Shown: positions 49,447-57,752 of the stretch, in pieces
Numbering within the stretch: position 1 is the stretch's first letter
Layout: every line of letters begins with the position of its first letter
From: CADEDH01 sp039029735
GTDB lineage: Bacteria > Actinomycetota > Acidimicrobiia > Acidimicrobiales > SZUA-35
Direction: 5' to 3'
Assembly: GCA_039029735.1 (NCBI GenBank)
Contig: JBCCFL010000031.1
Span: forward strand, 7,731-71,730
Length of the DNA: 64,000 bases
Position numbers and translations under genes: made by a program
The notes under the pieces: model-generated
What the model saw: the letters and a program-made list of their open reading frames with translations, nothing else
Databases searched by the model: none
Told to the model about the DNA's origin: nothing

Positions 49447-51120
49447 GTGAATGCACTGCGACGGGCGCTGCTGCGGCACGGGCGACGCGATCTCCTGATT
49501 GGGATCGCCCTGCTGGTGACTGTTGTCGCGGCCGGAATCGTGGCGCGCGCCGTCGATGTGGACCTCCTGCGCCAGGCGGTGGACGCCGCAGCACAGCGAC
49601 CACTGCCGATCGCGTTCGCATTGGTTGCGTTCACCGTTGCCTTCGTCGTGCGGGCCGTCGCCTGGACGCGGGTGCTGCCCGGGCTGAGTCTCGGTCACTC
49701 CCTCGCCGGTATCCATCTCGCCCTCGGCGGCAACCATGTGCTGCCCTTTCGCCTCGGCGAGCCACTCCGCGTCATCAGCGTGGTACGTCGGGCTGGGATC
49801 TCGCTCGACGTTGCCACGGCGTCCACGCTCACCCTTCGGGCTGCCGACATGGTGGCCATCGTGCTGGTCGGCATCGTGGCCGCGCCGACCGCCTTCATCG
49901 GCCTGATCGGCCCGATCGCATGGCTGATCACGGCGCTCGTGGTCGGGGCCGCCGCTGTCGGATGGCGGTGGATGACGGCGTTGGCGGCGCGCCGGGCCGA
50001 TGTGCGTGCGCCCGGTCTCGTGGAGTTCGCGCTCGCCGTGTTGGCCTGGGTGCTGGAGGCGCTGCTGGTCATGGAGGCAGCCCGGTGGGCAGGAATCGAG
50101 CTCAGCTGGACCGAGGCAGCCTTCGTCACCTCGGTGGCGGTGGTGGCCCAGATCGCCGCCATCGCCCCCGGTGGATTCGGCACCTACGAGGTGGCCGCCG
50201 TTGGTGCCTACGTCGTGCTCGGCCACGACGTGGATGCCGCTTTGGTGGCCGCGCTCGGTGCCCACGGTCTCAAAACCCTCTATTCGCTCATCGTCGGAGT
50301 CATCGCCATGGTCGTCCCAGCCCCATCCTTCGTCGGCCGGTTCCGACTCCGGTCGGCCGAGGATCGACCCGACCCCGTGGATTCCCGCGAGATTGCAGCC
50401 GATGCACCCGTCGTGCTGTTCATGCCGGCCTACAACGAGGAAGACGCCGTAGCTGACTGCGTGCAACGAGCGCCTGCCTCCGTACTCGGGCATCCGGTCG
50501 AGGTGATCGTGGTCGACGACGGCTCCCGAGACGAGACCGCCGTGCGGGCCGAACGGGCGGGAGCAACGGTGGTGCCGATGGGCGCAAACCAAGGTCTCGG
50601 CGCTGCGGTGCGGCGAGGCTTGGCCGAGGCGGTGGCCCGCCGCCCCGCCGCAGTTGCGTTCTGTGATGCCGATGGGGAATATCCGCCAGAGGAGCTCGCC
50701 AACCTGATCGGACCCATCCTGGATGGATCGGCCGACTACGTGGCCGGGAGTCGCTTCCTCGGCACGATCGAGCACATGCACCCCCACCGTCGATTCGGCA
50801 ACATCGTATTGACTCGGCTGTTGTCGATCGTGGCTCGTCGCCGGATCAGCGACGGCCAGACCGGCTATCGCGCCTTCTCGCCCGGAGCTGCGGCTGCAGC
50901 TGAGATCATCCATGACTTCAACTACGCCCAGGTGATCACGCTCGATCTGTTGGCCAAGGGATACGTGTACCTGGAGGTTCCGATCAGCTATCGGTTCCGG
51001 ACGACCGGCGAGAGCTTCATCAAGCTCGGTCGCTACCTGCGGGCCGTCGTTCCCGCCGTGTACCGGGAGCTGAATACAGCCGACGCCCAACCGCACCGGC
51101 CGCCACTCCCGCAACATTGA
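49447..51120 (+). CDS. Fusion of a flippase/LPG-synthase-type membrane domain with a GT2 glycosyltransferase
   Basis: A 557-residue protein. Residues about 20-315 form the seven- or eight-helix domain of the lysylphosphatidylglycerol synthase TM/UPF0104 family (HLALGGNHVLPFRLGEPLR and IAPGGFGTYEVAAVGAYV are family-typical). From about 322 a soluble DPM1-like GT2 domain follows: VVLFMPAYNEEDAV, VIVVDDGSRDETAV, FCDADGEYPPEEL (metal-binding DxD-like) and RRISDGQTGYRAFS. Separate proteins of these types often occur side by side; here they are one chain. It could make and flip a polyprenyl-phosphate sugar for the adjacent GT-C enzyme. Confidence 0.85.
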   Translation: MNALRRALLRHGRRDLLIGIALLVTVVAAGIVARAVDVDLLRQAVDAAAQRPLPIAFALVAFTVAFVVRAVAWTRVLPGLSLGHSLAGIHLALGGNHVLPFRLGEPLRVISVVRRAGISLDVATASTLTLRAADMVAIVLVGIVAAPTAFIGLIGPIAWLITALVVGAAAVGWRWMTALAARRADVRAPGLVEFALAVLAWVLEALLVMEAARWAGIELSWTEAAFVTSVAVVAQIAAIAPGGFGTYEVAAVGAYVVLGHDVDAALVAALGAHGLKTLYSLIVGVIAMVVPAPSFVGRFRLRSAEDRPDPVDSREIAADAPVVLFMPAYNEEDAVADCVQRAPASVLGHPVEVIVVDDGSRDETAVRAERAGATVVPMGANQGLGAAVRRGLAEAVARRPAAVAFCDADGEYPPEELANLIGPILDGSADYVAGSRFLGTIEHMHPHRRFGNIVLTRLLSIVARRRISDGQTGYRAFSPGAAAAAEIIHDFNYAQVITLDLLAKGYVYLEVPISYRFRTTGESFIKLGRYLRAVVPAVYRELNTADAQPHRPPLPQH

Positions 51121-51156
51121 TGTAACCCATCGTTGTCAGATCGCGTAAAGGGCGCC

Positions 51157-51162
51157 TATCCT
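51157..51162 (+). promoter_or_regulatory. -10 hexamer TATCCT, leaderless start for the Ser-Gly lipoprotein
   Basis: TATCCT is 8 bases upstream of ATG 51171 in a 50-base gap after the GT2 fusion gene. Confidence 0.5.
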
Positions 51163-51170
51163 CGCGCCCC

Positions 51171-52391
51171 ATGACGAAACTCAAGGTGTTGGCACCGCTG
51201 TTTGCGTTGCTCATGATCGCAGCCGCGTGCGGTAGCGACGACGATGGCGCAGGCGTGCGCGACCTCGGGGCCGATGGCTCCGAGTCGGGCTCTGGGAGCG
51301 GTTCGGGTTCCAGCGGTTCGGGCTCCGGCTCGGGCTCAGGTTCTGGTTCGGGCAGTGGCTCGGGTTCGGGCAGCGGTTCGGGCTCCGGCTCGGGTTCGGG
51401 TTCGGGTAGTGCCAGCGGCACTGCCGACGGCGACGTCGACGCCACCGCAGGCGACGGCGGCTACGACTATGCGTCGAACGTCGACTCGCACCGTCTCGTG
51501 GTCGCCGATCTCTGCGACATCGGCGATCTGCTCGACGCCGGTGACTTCGCCGCCGTCGAGACCATCTACCGCGACGGTGTGAACTCGGTGAAGAGCGACG
51601 GCTCGATCCGCACGATTGGCGGCTTCGCTTCCCGCGACGACCGCAGCCACGGGCTCGACGCCTACTACGGCACCCCCACCCCGCTCGACGACTTCGTGAC
51701 CGCAGCCCTCCAGGGCTCTGGCATCTTCGAAGGCCAGAGCGACGGCGTTCGCAGCCAGGGCGCCGAGAAGGGCATCCGCAACCAGGTGATGATCGCCTGG
51801 GTGGTGCACGAACTGAACGCCGCCATGGCCAAGGCCGCTGAGGGCAACTTCGACATCGCAGAGGGAGCCGTTCACAACTGGGACGAAGGCTGGGCCTTCT
51901 ACCACGGCGTCGAGCCGGGCTGCGCCCCGTTCGCAACGGCCAACTCGCGGGCCGGCAACTTCGGTACCACCGGCTCCGACGGGGAGACGGCGCTGGCCAA
52001 CGAGGGCATCCTCGCCGCCATGATCGAGGGCCGTGACGCCCTGCTTGCGTCCGACATCGCTGGGGCCGGCACTGCCGCCTCCGAGGTGCTCCGCAACGTG
52101 GTGATCATCTACTCGCAGGCATCGATCCGCTACGCCTCGCTCATCGAGGGCGACCTGGCCGACGGTGACGACGAGGGGGCCAAGGCCCACCAGGCTGAGG
52201 GTCTCGCCTTCTTCCGGGTGATCGAGGCCCTCGTGGCCGACGCCGGCGCCGACGTCGACTCGATCAACCAGGTGTTCGACCTGGCCAACGATCCGGGGGC
52301 CAACGGCTACGGCGACGAGGTTCGCACGGCGCTCGAGCCGGCCTGGGACAGCCTCGGTATCTCAGCCGACGACATCGGCACGCTCCAGTAG
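51171..52391 (+). CDS. Lipoprotein with Ser-Gly repeat tether, possible FEA1-like iron-assimilation protein
   Basis: A 406-residue lipoprotein: signal LAPLFALLMIAAAC with Cys20, then Gly-Ser repeats from about 39 to 81 as a flexible tether, then an alpha-helical domain of about 310 residues. Segments such as AVETIYRDGVNSVKSDGSIR and the later EGWAFYHGVEPGCAPFATAN follow the repeat of low-iron-inducible FEA1-type proteins as I remember them; this is recall, not a search. The neighbouring convergent DtxR/IdeR gene supports an iron link. The C-terminal half looks like a second copy of the first, with VVIIYSQASIRYASLIEGDL. Confidence 0.65.
   Translation: MTKLKVLAPLFALLMIAAACGSDDDGAGVRDLGADGSESGSGSGSGSSGSGSGSGSGSGSGSGSGSGSGSGSGSGSGSGSASGTADGDVDATAGDGGYDYASNVDSHRLVVADLCDIGDLLDAGDFAAVETIYRDGVNSVKSDGSIRTIGGFASRDDRSHGLDAYYGTPTPLDDFVTAALQGSGIFEGQSDGVRSQGAEKGIRNQVMIAWVVHELNAAMAKAAEGNFDIAEGAVHNWDEGWAFYHGVEPGCAPFATANSRAGNFGTTGSDGETALANEGILAAMIEGRDALLASDIAGAGTAASEVLRNVVIIYSQASIRYASLIEGDLADGDDEGAKAHQAEGLAFFRVIEALVADAGADVDSINQVFDLANDPGANGYGDEVRTALEPAWDSLGISADDIGTLQ
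51285..51413 (+). repeat. In-frame GGTTCG/GGCTCG repeat coding Ser-Gly tether
   Basis: About 20 near-perfect 6-base units (GGTTCG, GGCTCG, GGCAGC variants) encode alternating Gly-Ser. Such a tract can change length by slippage, so the tether length may vary between strains. Confidence 0.85.
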
Positions 52392-52418
52392 GCACGACAG
52401 ACCAAACCAGGCGTTCCC

Positions 52419-52509
52419 GGAGCGTCGGCTCTCTCTCCGCACGGAGGGCAGGGTCGGCGCTCCGGCGCGTCCCGCCTCAGGGGTACCTGTCGGCGACGCC
52501 TCTGAGGCG
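52419..52509. terminator. Two stem-loops between convergent lipoprotein and DtxR genes
   Basis: First: GGAGCGTCGG (52419-52428) with CGGCGCTCC (52455-52463), enclosing CTCCG-CA-CGGAG. Second: CGCCTCAG (52473-52480) with CTGAGGCG (52502-52509). Together they fill the 129-base gap and would stop transcription from both sides. Confidence 0.6.
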
Positions 52510-52520
52510 TGCGGGATCAG

Positions 52521-53195
52521 TCAGCGAACGCTGACGAGGATGCGAGCCGCGGTGAAGGCACTGATGCCAACGACCTTGCCTTCCATCGACACGGTGGTGG
52601 TGCCGTCGGGAGCGGCCGACACGATCGAGCCCTCCCTGCCGGGCAGCAGCCCGGCATCTTCCAGGAACTCGAGCTGGCCGTCCTGGAACTCGAGTTCTTC
52701 GGGGATGCGTTCCACGACGAACTCACCATCCAAAGGCACGGCGGCCAGCGCCCGGGCGTCTTCCGGCTTCACGTAGTCGGTACCAGGGATCGGATTGCCG
52801 TGTGGGCAGGTGGTGGGATCGTCCAGGAGGTTGAGCATCGCTGCTTCCACCTGCGGTGAGATCACGTGCTCCCAACGACCGGCCTCGTGGTGGGCTTCGG
52901 TCCAGCTGAGGTTCAACACGTCGGTGAGAAAGCGCTCGGCCACGCGGTGACGACGCACAACCGTGGTTGCGAGGGCGCGTCCGTCCTTGGTGAGGGTGAT
53001 GCGGCCGTTGCCGTCCACGGCCACCAGGCGTTCGCGCTGCATGCGCTTGATCATTTCCGACACTGCGGGGCGCGATACGTCGAGCCGTTCGGCGATACGG
53101 GCCTGGATCACCTCGATGCCGTCTTCCGCGAGCTCGAAGATCGTCTCGCTGTACTCCTCGAGTGCCGGGTGGTATTCGACGGATTCATACGGCAT
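52521..53195 (-). CDS. DtxR/IdeR family metal-dependent repressor
   Basis: A 224-residue three-domain regulator. The HTH is IQARIAERLDVSRPAVSEMI, with KRMQRERLVAV; dimer and metal-site residues are seen in TVVRRHRVAERFLTDVL, HEAGRWEHVI and CPHGNPIPG. A C-terminal SH3-like domain (about 150-224) ends the protein, as in iron-sensing IdeR. It most likely represses iron-uptake genes in iron-replete cells. Start ATG is 6 bases after a TACGAT -10 hexamer, and an IdeR-like box covers the -35, pointing to autoregulation. Confidence 0.9.
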   Translation of the reverse strand: MPYESVEYHPALEEYSETIFELAEDGIEVIQARIAERLDVSRPAVSEMIKRMQRERLVAVDGNGRITLTKDGRALATTVVRRHRVAERFLTDVLNLSWTEAHHEAGRWEHVISPQVEAAMLNLLDDPTTCPHGNPIPGTDYVKPEDARALAAVPLDGEFVVERIPEELEFQDGQLEFLEDAGLLPGREGSIVSAAPDGTTTVSMEGKVVGISAFTAARILVSVR

Positions 53196-53201
53196 GGGTC
53201 A

Positions 53202-53207
53202 ATCGTA
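53202..53207 (-). promoter_or_regulatory. -10 hexamer TACGAT of the DtxR gene (leaderless)
   Basis: On the minus strand TACGAT ends 6 bases before the ATG (53195). Its -35 region falls at about 53225-53230, at the edge of the IdeR-like box. Confidence 0.5.
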
Positions 53208-53228
53208 CTCCGTTTGCCGCGCGTTGTT

Positions 53229-53247
53229 ATAGGTCAGGCGAACCGGA
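53229..53247. promoter_or_regulatory. IdeR/DtxR-like box ATAGGTCAGGCGAACCGGA
   Basis: Compared with the IdeR consensus TTAGGTTAGGCTAACCTAA, 14 of 19 positions match, including the AGG and AACC half-site cores. It lies 34 bases upstream of the DtxR-family start, over the likely -35, so binding should repress that gene. It is about 115 bases from the MoxR-type gene on the other side, which it could also affect. Confidence 0.6.
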
Positions 53248-53349
53248 TCGATCCTGGGGTAGGTCCGGGAGGGATCGCAGCGGTTGCCAGCGGCCGGCTT
53301 GCCTGATCCACCCGGCCACGCCGGTGGGCATGCGTGACGGTCCGACCAC

Positions 53350-53355
53350 TACCCT
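53350..53355 (+). promoter_or_regulatory. -10 hexamer TACCCT, leaderless start for the MoxR-type gene
   Basis: TACCCT lies 7 bases upstream of GTG 53363, which favours this start over ATG 53330. Confidence 0.45.
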
Positions 53356-53362
53356 CGACTCC

Positions 53363-54295
53363 GTGACGAGTACTCCCTCCCCAGCCACGCCGGCGTCGGT
53401 CGACGAGGTGGCTGCAGCGCTGGCCCAGCACGATTACCTCGCTGACGAGGGGCTGGCCACGGCCATCTTCTTGGCCACCACGCTCCAGCGGCCACTGTTC
53501 CTCGAAGGGGAGGCCGGTGTTGGCAAGACCGAGGTGGCCAAGGTGTTGTCGCGTTGGTTGGGTGGCAACCTGATCCGCCTCCAGTGCTACGAAGGGATCG
53601 ACGCCGCCCAGGCTGTGTACGAGTGGGACTACGCCCGTCAATTGCTGCATCTCCGCACGGCCGAGGCCACCGGCGAGGCGGAGGGGGCGAAGGCCGCCGA
53701 TCTCGAAGCTGAGCTCTACGACCCCCGCTTCCTGATCCGACGCCCGCTGCTGGAGGCGCTCAGCCCCACAGAGGGTCCGCCCCCTGTGCTCCTGGTCGAC
53801 GAGGTGGATCGGGCCGACGACGAGTTCGAGGCATACCTGCTCGAGGCACTCTCCGACTACAGCATCACGATCCCGGAGCTGGGCACCGTGCGGGCCGAGG
53901 TGCCGCCCTTCGTGATCCTCACCTCGAACCGCACCCGCGACGTGCACGACGCACTGAAGCGCCGCTGCCTCTATCACTGGGTGGAGCACCCGGACTTCGA
54001 GCGTGAAGTGCAGATCGTGCGCCTGCGGGCTCCCGAAGTCGGCGAGCAGCTGGCCCGGCAGGTGGCGGCCGCCACGGAATCGATGCGAGGCAAGGGCCTC
54101 TACAAGCCGCCCGGCGTGGCCGAGACGATCGACTGGGCGAAGTCGCTGGCGGCCCTCGGGCAGTCGACGATGGACGAAGCCACCGTGCGGTCCACGTTGG
54201 GCACCGTGCTCAAGTACCGCGAGGACCAGGAACGCGTCGGCGCCGACGGCATCCCCGACATGATCCGGGCGGCGCTCGCCCGCAGCGGAGCTTGA
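53363..54295 (+). CDS. MoxR-type AAA+ ATPase (CoxD-like)
   Basis: A 310-residue AAA+ protein. Walker A is in GEAGVGKTE (Gly49-Lys55), Walker B VLLVDEVDRADDEFEAYLLE, sensor segment VILTSNRTRDVHDALKRRC. The C-terminal lid has SMRGKGLYKPPGVAETIDW. MoxR proteins of this branch pair with VWA proteins to insert metals or mature enzymes; CoxD/CoxE act on carbon monoxide dehydrogenase. The TTGA overlap with the next VWA gene makes them a pair. The form II CoxL operon at 10.6 kb could be a client but is 40 kb away. Confidence 0.87.
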   Translation: MTSTPSPATPASVDEVAAALAQHDYLADEGLATAIFLATTLQRPLFLEGEAGVGKTEVAKVLSRWLGGNLIRLQCYEGIDAAQAVYEWDYARQLLHLRTAEATGEAEGAKAADLEAELYDPRFLIRRPLLEALSPTEGPPPVLLVDEVDRADDEFEAYLLEALSDYSITIPELGTVRAEVPPFVILTSNRTRDVHDALKRRCLYHWVEHPDFEREVQIVRLRAPEVGEQLARQVAAATESMRGKGLYKPPGVAETIDWAKSLAALGQSTMDEATVRSTLGTVLKYREDQERVGADGIPDMIRAALARSGA

Positions 54296-55449
54296 CCGTC
54301 ACCGACGCCGCCGAGCCGGTCACGGCGCCCGAACAGCTCGCCGTCGGGTTCTGCCGCGTGTTGCGTGGCGTCGGCCTCAAGGTGCCGGCATCGGCCACCA
54401 TCAACTTCGTCGAGGCCCTCGGCCAGGTCGGCATCGACGATCGAGACCGCGTGTATTGGGCTGGTCGGGCCACGCTGATCCACCGTCCAGAGGATCTCGT
54501 GGCCTACAACCGGGCGTTCGCCGTGTTCTGGGAGCGACGGGTTGCCTGGTTCGATCCGCTCGAACAGCCACCGCCTCCCATCACGCTCGCTCTCGACTCC
54601 GACGAGGACGACGACGAGGATGATGACGCAGACGGCGACGAGCAGGACGACGACGGCGACGTGCAGGCGGTGCGCTTCAGCCGCACCGAGGTGCTCACTA
54701 GCAAGGACTTTGCCGACTGCAGCGACGAGGAGCTCGCCGAACTCGGCCTGCTCATGTCGCAGCTGCGGTTCACCACGTTCCGCCGCCGAAGTCGACGGCA
54801 GATCCCCGTGCGCGGAGAAGGGGCGCGCCCGGATCTTCGCCGCACCGTGCGCTGGGCTCTGCGTCACCAGGGCGAGCCCATGCGGCGGGCCTTCACCGAG
54901 CCTGCGTCGCGGCCGCGACGCCTCGTGCTCGTGTTGGACGTGTCGGGCTCGATGGAGCCCTACGCCCGGGCGCTGATCCGTTTCGCCCACGCCGCCGTGG
55001 TGGCCAGGGGTCGGGTGGAGGTGTTCGCACTCGGCACGAGACTCACCCGGCTCACGAAGTACCTCACGAGCCGCGACCCGGACGCCGCGATCAGTCAGGC
55101 GTTCCCCAAGATGCGAGACTGGGCTGGTGGAACGCGGCTCGGCGAGGGCGTTCAGGCCTTCAACAACGAATGGGGCGTGCGAGGCATGGCCCGGGGGGCG
55201 GTCGTGGTGATCCTCAGCGATGGCTGGGATCGGGGCGATGCCTCCCTGCTCGGGGCCGAGATGGAGCGCCTGCACCGTGTCACGCATCAGCTGGTGTGGG
55301 TGAACCCGCTGAAGGCGACTGCCGGCTACGCCCCTCTTGCCGCCGGGATGGCAGCGGCGTTGCCCCACGTCGACCGCTTCATCGAGGGCCACTCCTACGC
55401 CTCGCTCGAACACCTCGCCGCCCTGCTCACCAGCGGAGACCCGTCGTGA
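54292..55449 (+). CDS. CoxE-like VWA domain protein
   Basis: A 385-residue protein starting at TTG overlapping the MoxR stop. A helical N-domain is followed by an acidic stretch (DSDEDDDEDDDADGDEQDDD, about residues 100-122) and a VWA domain with the MIDAS motif DVSGSM (Asp216, Ser218, Ser220). The segment RRQIPVRGEGARPDLRRTVR, with WALRHQGEP, is the CoxE-type linker. It is the adaptor partner of the MoxR ATPase. It overlaps the CPBP gene by 4 bases. Confidence 0.87.
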   Translation: MTVTDAAEPVTAPEQLAVGFCRVLRGVGLKVPASATINFVEALGQVGIDDRDRVYWAGRATLIHRPEDLVAYNRAFAVFWERRVAWFDPLEQPPPPITLALDSDEDDDEDDDADGDEQDDDGDVQAVRFSRTEVLTSKDFADCSDEELAELGLLMSQLRFTTFRRRSRRQIPVRGEGARPDLRRTVRWALRHQGEPMRRAFTEPASRPRRLVLVLDVSGSMEPYARALIRFAHAAVVARGRVEVFALGTRLTRLTKYLTSRDPDAAISQAFPKMRDWAGGTRLGEGVQAFNNEWGVRGMARGAVVVILSDGWDRGDASLLGAEMERLHRVTHQLVWVNPLKATAGYAPLAAGMAAALPHVDRFIEGHSYASLEHLAALLTSGDPS

Positions 55450-56489
55450 CAACGCCCGGGCCCTCGCAACCGCCCCTGCGCTCGCAACCGCCCCTGCCAC
55501 CGCAGTCGCCGCCGCCGTCGCCGTCGCCCGTGCCCTCGCAACCGCCGCTGCCCCCGCCCGACGCCAGCGAACTCGTCGTCGGCGCGCCCCCACCCTCGGC
55601 GGTCGACCTGGTGGCGGGGCCGCCGCCGTCGACCCAACTCGGCGCACCGGCCACGATGCCGTGGATCGGGGCCGACCCCGGCGTGCCCTTCCCCGGTCCT
55701 GCCCCGGTGCCGGTGGTCCCTGGACGGGCCCGGCCATGGTGGGGCATCGGCGACGTGCTCCTTGGAGTACCCGCCATCCTCCTGGCGGCATTGATTGGCA
55801 GCATCATCGGCCTCATCGTCGACGTCGCCGCGGGCGGGTCGCTCGAAGACACGCTCGATTCCACCTCCGGGGGCGCCGTGGCTCCCTCGGCCCTCCTGGT
55901 GTTCGGGCTCCTGGCCCAGCAGGCGGGCCAGGGTGTGTGGCCGATCATCGTGTCGAAGTGGAAAGGCCTGGGCGTGGTCGCCGACTGGCGCCTCCAGTTC
56001 CACTGGAGCGACATCTTCATCGGGCTCGGTGCGGCGCTGGTCGCTGGCGGACTGGCCGCGTTGGCGGCATTCGGGGCCGAGGCGTTGGTCGATCTCGCCG
56101 ATCAGTCCGAGGCCGACAACACCCAGTTCCTGCGCGACGCCCAGGACACCCTCTGGTTCTGGCCGCTGATCGCCGCCGTGGTGATTGGAGCGCCGCTCAC
56201 CGAGGAGCTGTTCTTCCGGGGGCTGTGCCTCCGAGCGTTCGAGAAACGGGGCGGGCCGATCCTCGCCGTGATCGGCTCCACGCTGTTGTTCACCCTGCCC
56301 CACTTCGCTGGCGGCACCGTTGCCGGCACGGTGGTGCTGTTCGCCGCAATTGGCTCCGTCGGCCTGGTGTTGGCGGTGGTCACGCTGTTGGTCGGCCGTC
56401 TCTGGCCTGCCATCTTCGCCCATGTGGTGTTCAACGCGATGGGCGTACTCCAGGCCATCGGGGCGTTCGGGGAGACCGCACCCACCTGA
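55446..56489 (+). CDS. CPBP family intramembrane protease with Pro-rich N-terminus
   Basis: A 347-residue membrane protein from GTG 55446 (GTGA overlap). The first about 90 residues are Pro/Gln/Ser-rich (RSQPPLPPQSPPPSPSPVPS), likely a flexible cytoplasmic arm. The membrane part has eight helices with the CPBP/Rce1-like motifs EELFFRG (Glu253-Gly259), a mid HF-type TLPHFAGG, and FAHVVFNAMG. These proteases cut or process membrane peptides; here the operon with MoxR/VWA does not reveal the target. Confidence 0.85.
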   Translation: MTTPGPSQPPLRSQPPLPPQSPPPSPSPVPSQPPLPPPDASELVVGAPPPSAVDLVAGPPPSTQLGAPATMPWIGADPGVPFPGPAPVPVVPGRARPWWGIGDVLLGVPAILLAALIGSIIGLIVDVAAGGSLEDTLDSTSGGAVAPSALLVFGLLAQQAGQGVWPIIVSKWKGLGVVADWRLQFHWSDIFIGLGAALVAGGLAALAAFGAEALVDLADQSEADNTQFLRDAQDTLWFWPLIAAVVIGAPLTEELFFRGLCLRAFEKRGGPILAVIGSTLLFTLPHFAGGTVAGTVVLFAAIGSVGLVLAVVTLLVGRLWPAIFAHVVFNAMGVLQAIGAFGETAPT

Positions 56490-56497
56490 CCGCGGTG

Positions 56498-57649
56498 TCA
56501 GGCGGCGGCGGGGTTTGCCTCGGCATCGGCCCGGTCGCCGTTACCCCCACTGTCGCTCCGGGCGTTGATGATCGACGCCAGGAGCCCGACGAGCAGTACG
56601 AGCACGTAGACCGCAGCGGTACGGGCGGTGCCCGGCCCGCCCGACACCGTGGTACGAACCGTGATCACCGAGACCGCGGCAGCCTCGATGTCCTCGTCGT
56701 GCACACACCGAAGCCGCTCGTCGCTCTCCGTGCAGTCCCAGGCGTTGTCGGCGCTGTCCCCGGCGAAGCTGCCCACCGGTTCGAATCCCTCGTAGCCGAA
56801 CTCGAGCACAACGGGAGCTGGCACGTCGCTGGTCGAGATGTTCTCGACCCGCAGTGCGAACGCCTGGTGGTCGGCCTCGGCACTCGGCGCCTCGGGCGAC
56901 GGGGCCATGTCCACGGTGAGGGCGGCCAGCACGGGTTCACGTGCGGTGACGAACAATCCTGCCCGCAGCTCGCGTCGGCCGCTCTCGGCCCCCGGCCGTA
57001 CTTCGAGCGCGATCGCTGGTACCGGTGGGCCGATCGCCGAGAGGGTGGTTGAGACAAGTGCCACGGTGGTGGTGGGCTCGCCCCGCACGTCGTCGAAGCC
57101 AGGCTCGGCGAGCGGATTGGCGGAGGCGGTCGTGGTCGTCGGGCTGGTGGAAGACGACGAGGGGGTGGTCGCCGTTGTGGGGGCGGAACTGGGCGGGCTC
57201 GTTGTGGCGGTCGTGGACGGAACCGACGCCCCCGATGCGAGCTGCGACGGGGTCGAGGTGGCGACCGGTGCGTCGGACAACGTGGACGTGGTCTCGCCCG
57301 GGAGCATGTGCGTCTCGATCGGAGTCAACAGGTCGTGGTGTTCGGGTGCAGTCGTCGACGACGCGGCCACGGACGCCGTGCTCGCAGTCGCCGCCGCGGT
57401 GGTGAGGGTGGAGCCAGCCGGCGGGAGCGTGGTGGCGGGCGCCGTCGGGACTGGGGACTCACCGTCATCGGTGGACGTCGGGTTGCCCGCACCGTCGACG
57501 GTGGCGGCCGCTCGCGCTGCGCCGGTGGCCGCCCGCACGTCGACCAGGCCCAGGATCAGCGAACCCACGAGGGCAGTCCCCACGATGAGGCCAGTAGCGC
57601 GTCGAGAGCGCCGGCTCGTCGCAGGGGTGCTGTGGATGGCTTCGATCAT
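56498..57649 (-). CDS. Secreted Ser/Thr-rich protein with C-terminal membrane anchor
   Basis: A 383-residue protein. A signal helix (GLIVGTALVGSLILGLVDV, about 20-38) is followed by a long Thr/Ser/Pro/Ala-rich stretch to about 190 (TTATTPSSSSTSPTTTTASA), a beta-rich domain of about 140 residues with two cysteines (NAWDCTESDERLRCVHDED), and a C-terminal helix (YVLVLLVGLLASII). The layout resembles a mucin-like, possibly O-mannosylated, surface protein. Ends 8 bases from the convergent CPBP gene. No known family. Confidence 0.7.
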   Translation of the reverse strand: MIEAIHSTPATSRRSRRATGLIVGTALVGSLILGLVDVRAATGAARAAATVDGAGNPTSTDDGESPVPTAPATTLPPAGSTLTTAAATASTASVAASSTTAPEHHDLLTPIETHMLPGETTSTLSDAPVATSTPSQLASGASVPSTTATTSPPSSAPTTATTPSSSSTSPTTTTASANPLAEPGFDDVRGEPTTTVALVSTTLSAIGPPVPAIALEVRPGAESGRRELRAGLFVTAREPVLAALTVDMAPSPEAPSAEADHQAFALRVENISTSDVPAPVVLEFGYEGFEPVGSFAGDSADNAWDCTESDERLRCVHDEDIEAAAVSVITVRTTVSGGPGTARTAAVYVLVLLVGLLASIINARSDSGGNGDRADAEANPAAA

Positions 57650-57738
57650 GTTCGGGGCCGCTCCGCGTCAGGTGAACGTGGGCCTATCGGCGGGCGACGG
57701 CGCAGGTTGACGAATATCGGTGCCCGATCCGGTGGGAC

Positions 57739-57744
57739 TAGGTT
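57739..57744 (+). promoter_or_regulatory. -10 hexamer TAGGTT, leaderless start for the enoyl-CoA hydratase gene
   Basis: TAGGTT is 8 bases upstream of ATG 57753. Confidence 0.5.
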
Positions 57745-57752
57745 CGGGCGTC

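Noticed and set aside
49423..51117. A very long minus-strand reading that extends the GT-C gene to 1064 residues
   Set aside because: The extra part is antisense to the GT2 fusion gene, is rich in His/Asp/Arg/Gln with no domain, and the GTG at 49422 has its own promoter element.
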